Part shown: positions 61,100-64,000 of the stretch, one piece after another
Layout of the letters: every line of letters begins with the position of its first letter
How positions within the stretch are numbered: position 1 is the stretch's first letter
Assembly (NCBI RefSeq): GCF_002091475.1
Contig: NZ_BCTR01000006.1
Location: 1-64,000 of the forward strand
DNA length: 64,000 nt
Origin: Sphingomonas azotifigens NBRC 15497
GTDB lineage: Bacteria; Pseudomonadota; Alphaproteobacteria; Sphingomonadales; Sphingomonadaceae
Direction: 5' to 3'
Notes under the pieces: model-generated
Told to the model about the DNA's origin: nothing
Database searches by the model: none
The model's input: only the letters and a program-made list of their open reading frames with translations
Position numbers and translations under genes: made by a program

Positions 61100-62257
61100 T
61101 CAGGGATCGAGCGGATCGCGCGGGTCGACGCGCTCGGAAGCGCGCGACGGGCGGAAAACCAGTTCGGTGGGCGATATGCGGCGAATCACGGTACCGGGCT
61201 GGTAGCCGAGTTCGGCGGCGTTGCGATCGGTGAAGCGCGGGCTTTCGATATAGGCGCTCTGCAGCGGGTTGCAGATGATCACCGTCTCCTGCGCCAGCGG
61301 CGCGCCGATCCGCGCGAGCAGACGGCTGGCGTTGCGCAAATTGGTGGTGGTGTGGCGGGCATAGGGCTCGCTGAGGATCGCGTCCGCGGGAATGCCGTAG
61401 CGGGTGATCAGCGCCTTGCGCATCTCGTCCGCCTCGGTGAACGGCGTCGCGCGGGGGTGGGCGCGGCCGCCGGTGAGGAGGAGGAAGGCGATATCGCCGC
61501 GCGCGAAATGCTGCGCGGCGAGGCGCAGATGGTATTTCCCGAATGGGCTGAGCGGCTCGCCCTCGATCTCTGGGCCGACGCCGGTGACGATCATCGCGCT
61601 GTAGCGATAGCGCTTCCAGTCGAGCGTCTTTGCCCGTGCCGTCGCGGCGGCATTGGCGCCGCCGGCAAGCGGTTCATGGCCGATCGCATCGGTGCGGTCG
61701 CTCACATCGAGCAGGGCCAGCGCATAGTCGATGCTGGGATCGAGCGGCTGGGCCGATCCGGCGCGCGGCGTGCCCGCGATCCAGTCGGCGGCCTGGAGGC
61801 GCGCCTGCTGGTCCTGCGGCGTTACCGGGCCGGGGCCGTCGATCGGGTTGGCGGGCTTTACCCCCAGCGCATAGAGACGCAGGATCTGGTTGATGCCGGC
61901 GATCTCGCGGTCTGCCTGTGCGGCGGCGCCGTCATCGGCCACGGGCAGGCCGGGAAGCGCCGCGACCGCGCGGCGCAGGGTTTCCGCCTCGCTATCGTTC
62001 CACAGCAGCGCCTGGGCGCGGCAGGGCAGATCCTGCGCGCAGGCGGCGTGGCGGTCGCGGCGGGCCTGCAGCACCGCTGCCATGCCGGGCGCGCGGGCGA
62101 GGCGCTCGAGCGCCGCCGGATCGTGCCCGGCGGCGTCGAGCATCGGGAACAGCCGTGCCGACAGTGCCGCCATTACCCCGTCGCCAACCTCCCCGGCCGA
62201 AGCCGGGGAAGCGAGGGCCGTTGCGGCGAGCGCGGCGGCGAAGACGAGGGGCCGCAT
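61100..62257 (-). CDS. YdcF/DUF218 family exported protein
   Basis: A 385-residue protein with signal peptide (about 1-21). A helical N-terminal region precedes a DUF218 domain (about 215-345) with YSAMIVTGVGPE, LLLTGGRAHP, TEADEMRKALITRYGIPADAIL and TTTNLRNASRLL. The family includes SanA and ElyC, linked to envelope integrity; catalytic role unproven. Its ATG shares one base with the receptor's TGA stop, so it is probably translated with it. The extra N-terminal helices are unusual, since DUF218 proteins are often half this length. Confidence 0.82.
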   Translation of the reverse strand: MRPLVFAAALAATALASPASAGEVGDGVMAALSARLFPMLDAAGHDPAALERLARAPGMAAVLQARRDRHAACAQDLPCRAQALLWNDSEAETLRRAVAALPGLPVADDGAAAQADREIAGINQILRLYALGVKPANPIDGPGPVTPQDQQARLQAADWIAGTPRAGSAQPLDPSIDYALALLDVSDRTDAIGHEPLAGGANAAATARAKTLDWKRYRYSAMIVTGVGPEIEGEPLSPFGKYHLRLAAQHFARGDIAFLLLTGGRAHPRATPFTEADEMRKALITRYGIPADAILSEPYARHTTTNLRNASRLLARIGAPLAQETVIICNPLQSAYIESPRFTDRNAAELGYQPGTVIRRISPTELVFRPSRASERVDPRDPLDP

Positions 62258-64000
62258 CACCAGCTGCGGCTGACGATGAGGCGGAAGTTGCGGCCGAACA
62301 GCGGGCGGCCATAGATCGCCTGCGAGGTACCCTGGCCGGCGAACTGGTCGGTGCGGGTATTGCCCTCGGTCAGACCGTGCGCATCGAACAGATTGTCGCC
62401 GACCACCTGGACCCGCCAGGCGCCCCAATCGAGCGACGCGCCCGCGCCGGTCGTCTGGTAGCCCGGCATCGCGGTGCGGTTGAACAGGTCGACATAGCGG
62501 CGGCCGACCCATTCGAAACGGCCGAAGATCGAGACCTTCTTGTCGCCCAGGTCGAAATCGAAGCTCGGGCGCAGATTGCCGAAGAACTTGGCCTCGCGGA
62601 TGATCTGGTTGCCGTTCACCGCGCTGGGATCGGCACCCGAGCTGTTCTGGAGATTGGCATATTCCGGCTTCTGCCAGGTCACCGAGCCATCGAGCGAGAA
62701 CCAGCGGATCGGCACCACCCGGCCATCGACCTCGACACCCTTGACCGAGGCCTCGCCGATGAACGGCAGCGTCTGGTCGTTGCGGCCGGTCACCGGGTTG
62801 AACGCCGCGAAGGAGGCGTTGAACGGGTTGAACTTGGTGTAGAAGCCGGTGGCGTAGAGATAGTTGGGGCCGAAGCTGGCCTTGAGGCCGATTTCGTACT
62901 GGCGGGCCTTGGTCTTGAGGATCGTCGGATTGATGCTGCTCACCACGCCCATCTGGGGCGGCACTTCCAGGTTGGAGATACGACCATAGGCGCCGAAATG
63001 GCCGTTCAGGTCGTAGTTGATGCCGACCGTCCAGTTGGTCGCCTTGGGCTTGCGCCGCTGGTCGAGCACCTGGCCGGTAAAGGCGCGGGTGGTGTCGTCG
63101 GCCAGCGTGGTGGCGTCGCCCAGATTGACCTGGGTCGTCGGCAGCGCATAGCCCTTATAGTCGTAGCGCTCGGTGCGGATGCCGGCATCGACGCGCAGGC
63201 CGCGGGTGATGTCCCAGGTGTCGTTGGCGTAGAAGGCGATCATCTGGGCATCGGCTTTGCCCTGGGCGAGCGTGGTGGTGTAGCGCAGCACCCCGTTCTG
63301 GGTGACCGAGCCCAGCACCTGGCCCGTTGCCGAATAAGCAACCAGGTCCAGCGTGCGCGGCTGGCTGCGCACTTCGATCAGCATGTCGTCATAGGCCTGG
63401 AGCAGGGTGTTGCCGTAGAAGCTGCTGTACAGGCCGACGCGCAGGTCATGCGTGCCGAGGCCGGTCTCGAACTTGCGGGTGACGCTCAGATCGCCCTGCA
63501 CCGAGTAGAAGCTCGATTCCGAGGCGCGATACTGGCCCGACATGACCAGGCCCGAGGCGGTCGACGGATCATAGACCGAGGCGCCGCCCGTGCCCGCAAA
63601 GGCATAGCCGAGCCGCGCGACGTTCGGCCCGAACGCGGTGCGCGCGGCGCTCAGATAGCCCGCGGCGAAGCTGTTGGCGTCGGCCGGGTTGGTGGTGGAG
63701 TAGAAGGCGTCGAAGCTCGCCTTGCCCTTGGTCCCGCCGATCTTCGCGGAAACCTGCCAGCCGCTGAAATCGGCCTCGTAATCCAGCGCCGCGTTGAAGA
63801 AGCGCATGTAGCGGCCATTGGCGAGGTCGCGCTGCATGCTCTGCACGTTGCCGGCGCCGTCCCGATACTTGATGTTGACGTTGCGCAGCGACGGCGAGTT
63901 CAGCGTGCCCTCGAAATAGTCGATATACTGGTTGAGCGAGACCGACGGGTTGCGCGGATCGTTGGTCGGGATTGGCAGGTAGAAGACGTTATGGTCGTTG
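62257..64000 (-). CDS. TonB-dependent receptor, C-terminal part (cut by window edge)
   Basis: An open frame of at least 580 codons that continues past the right edge. Repeated beta-strand patterns such as VGLYSSFYGNTLL, WTVGINYDLNGHFGAYGRIS, QYEIGLKASFGPNYLYATGFYTKF and FFGNLRPSFDFDLGDKKVSIFGRFEWVGRRY (in parts), and the C-terminal GRNFRLIVSRSW, mark the barrel of a TonB receptor. The N-terminal signal, plug and start codon lie outside. It is the first gene of the operon with YdcF and the S1/P1 nuclease, so nucleic-acid-derived ligands or phosphate are possible. Confidence 0.9.
   Translation of the reverse strand, partial: NDHNVFYLPIPTNDPRNPSVSLNQYIDYFEGTLNSPSLRNVNIKYRDGAGNVQSMQRDLANGRYMRFFNAALDYEADFSGWQVSAKIGGTKGKASFDAFYSTTNPADANSFAAGYLSAARTAFGPNVARLGYAFAGTGGASVYDPSTASGLVMSGQYRASESSFYSVQGDLSVTRKFETGLGTHDLRVGLYSSFYGNTLLQAYDDMLIEVRSQPRTLDLVAYSATGQVLGSVTQNGVLRYTTTLAQGKADAQMIAFYANDTWDITRGLRVDAGIRTERYDYKGYALPTTQVNLGDATTLADDTTRAFTGQVLDQRRKPKATNWTVGINYDLNGHFGAYGRISNLEVPPQMGVVSSINPTILKTKARQYEIGLKASFGPNYLYATGFYTKFNPFNASFAAFNPVTGRNDQTLPFIGEASVKGVEVDGRVVPIRWFSLDGSVTWQKPEYANLQNSSGADPSAVNGNQIIREAKFFGNLRPSFDFDLGDKKVSIFGRFEWVGRRYVDLFNRTAMPGYQTTGAGASLDWGAWRVQVVGDNLFDAHGLTEGNTRTDQFAGQGTSQAIYGRPLFGRNFRLIVSRSW

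Overview
The window is chromosomal DNA from a high-GC alphaproteobacterium, most likely a member of the Sphingomonadaceae (Sphingomonas-like). The reasons are a UPF0262 gene beside dnaB, a PopZ-like DUF2497 protein behind pcm-tolC, a DUF983 protein, an alphaproteobacterial LexA box (GTTC-N7-GTTC) in front of recA, three large TonB-dependent receptors, several Tat-exported hydrolases, and dense genes with short or overlapping junctions. I see no insertion sequence, prophage, CRISPR array or rRNA operon. One tRNA gene (Cys) is present.

Positions 1-34 kb are mostly core genes with some accessory pieces. In order they are: pyrimidine deaminases (dcd, cdd) with UPF0262; dnaB; a patch holding a small lipoprotein, a broken copy of a VIT-family tail, a membrane protein and the intact VIT gene; a DHA2-type MFS exporter; a TonB-dependent receptor; a terpene-cyclase-fold protein; tRNA-Cys; pcm-like, tolC and popZ-like genes; an S9 peptidase; a MOSC protein; recA; a large catalase with a GST; a dicarboxylate/amino-acid symporter; a TPR protein; an M24 peptidase; a GlxA-type regulator divergent from a rhodanese; alaS; a CPA2 antiporter; and icd. 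Four copies of a ~95-bp palindromic repeat lie between genes in the first 17 kb and none were seen after that.

From about 36 to 60 kb the genes look like one catabolic island for cell-wall (peptidoglycan) fragments and D-amino acids. It holds a TonB receptor with a serine hydrolase; a penicillin-acylase-family Ntn hydrolase overlapping an N-acyl-D-amino-acid deacylase; the DgcN-DgcA pair that turns D-glutamate into N-acetyl-L-glutamate; a DAACS symporter; a LysR regulator; a PBP4-type DD-peptidase; and an S9 peptidase. Next come two divergent operons: serine hydrolase - GH84 hexosaminidase - BadF/BadG-type sugar kinase - orphan Tat signal ORF on the minus strand, and sodium:solute symporter - murQ on the plus strand, followed by a GPH-type MFS transporter. 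Read together, peptide and sugar parts of murein would be trimmed outside or in the periplasm, imported, and turned into L-glutamate and amino sugar phosphates. No PTS MurNAc transporter is present, so the kinase is the likely source of MurNAc-6-phosphate for MurQ. This island is the most interesting part of the window. The joint function is inference from gene content.

The window ends in a minus-strand operon: a TonB receptor (running off the right edge), a YdcF/DUF218 protein and an S1/P1-type nuclease.
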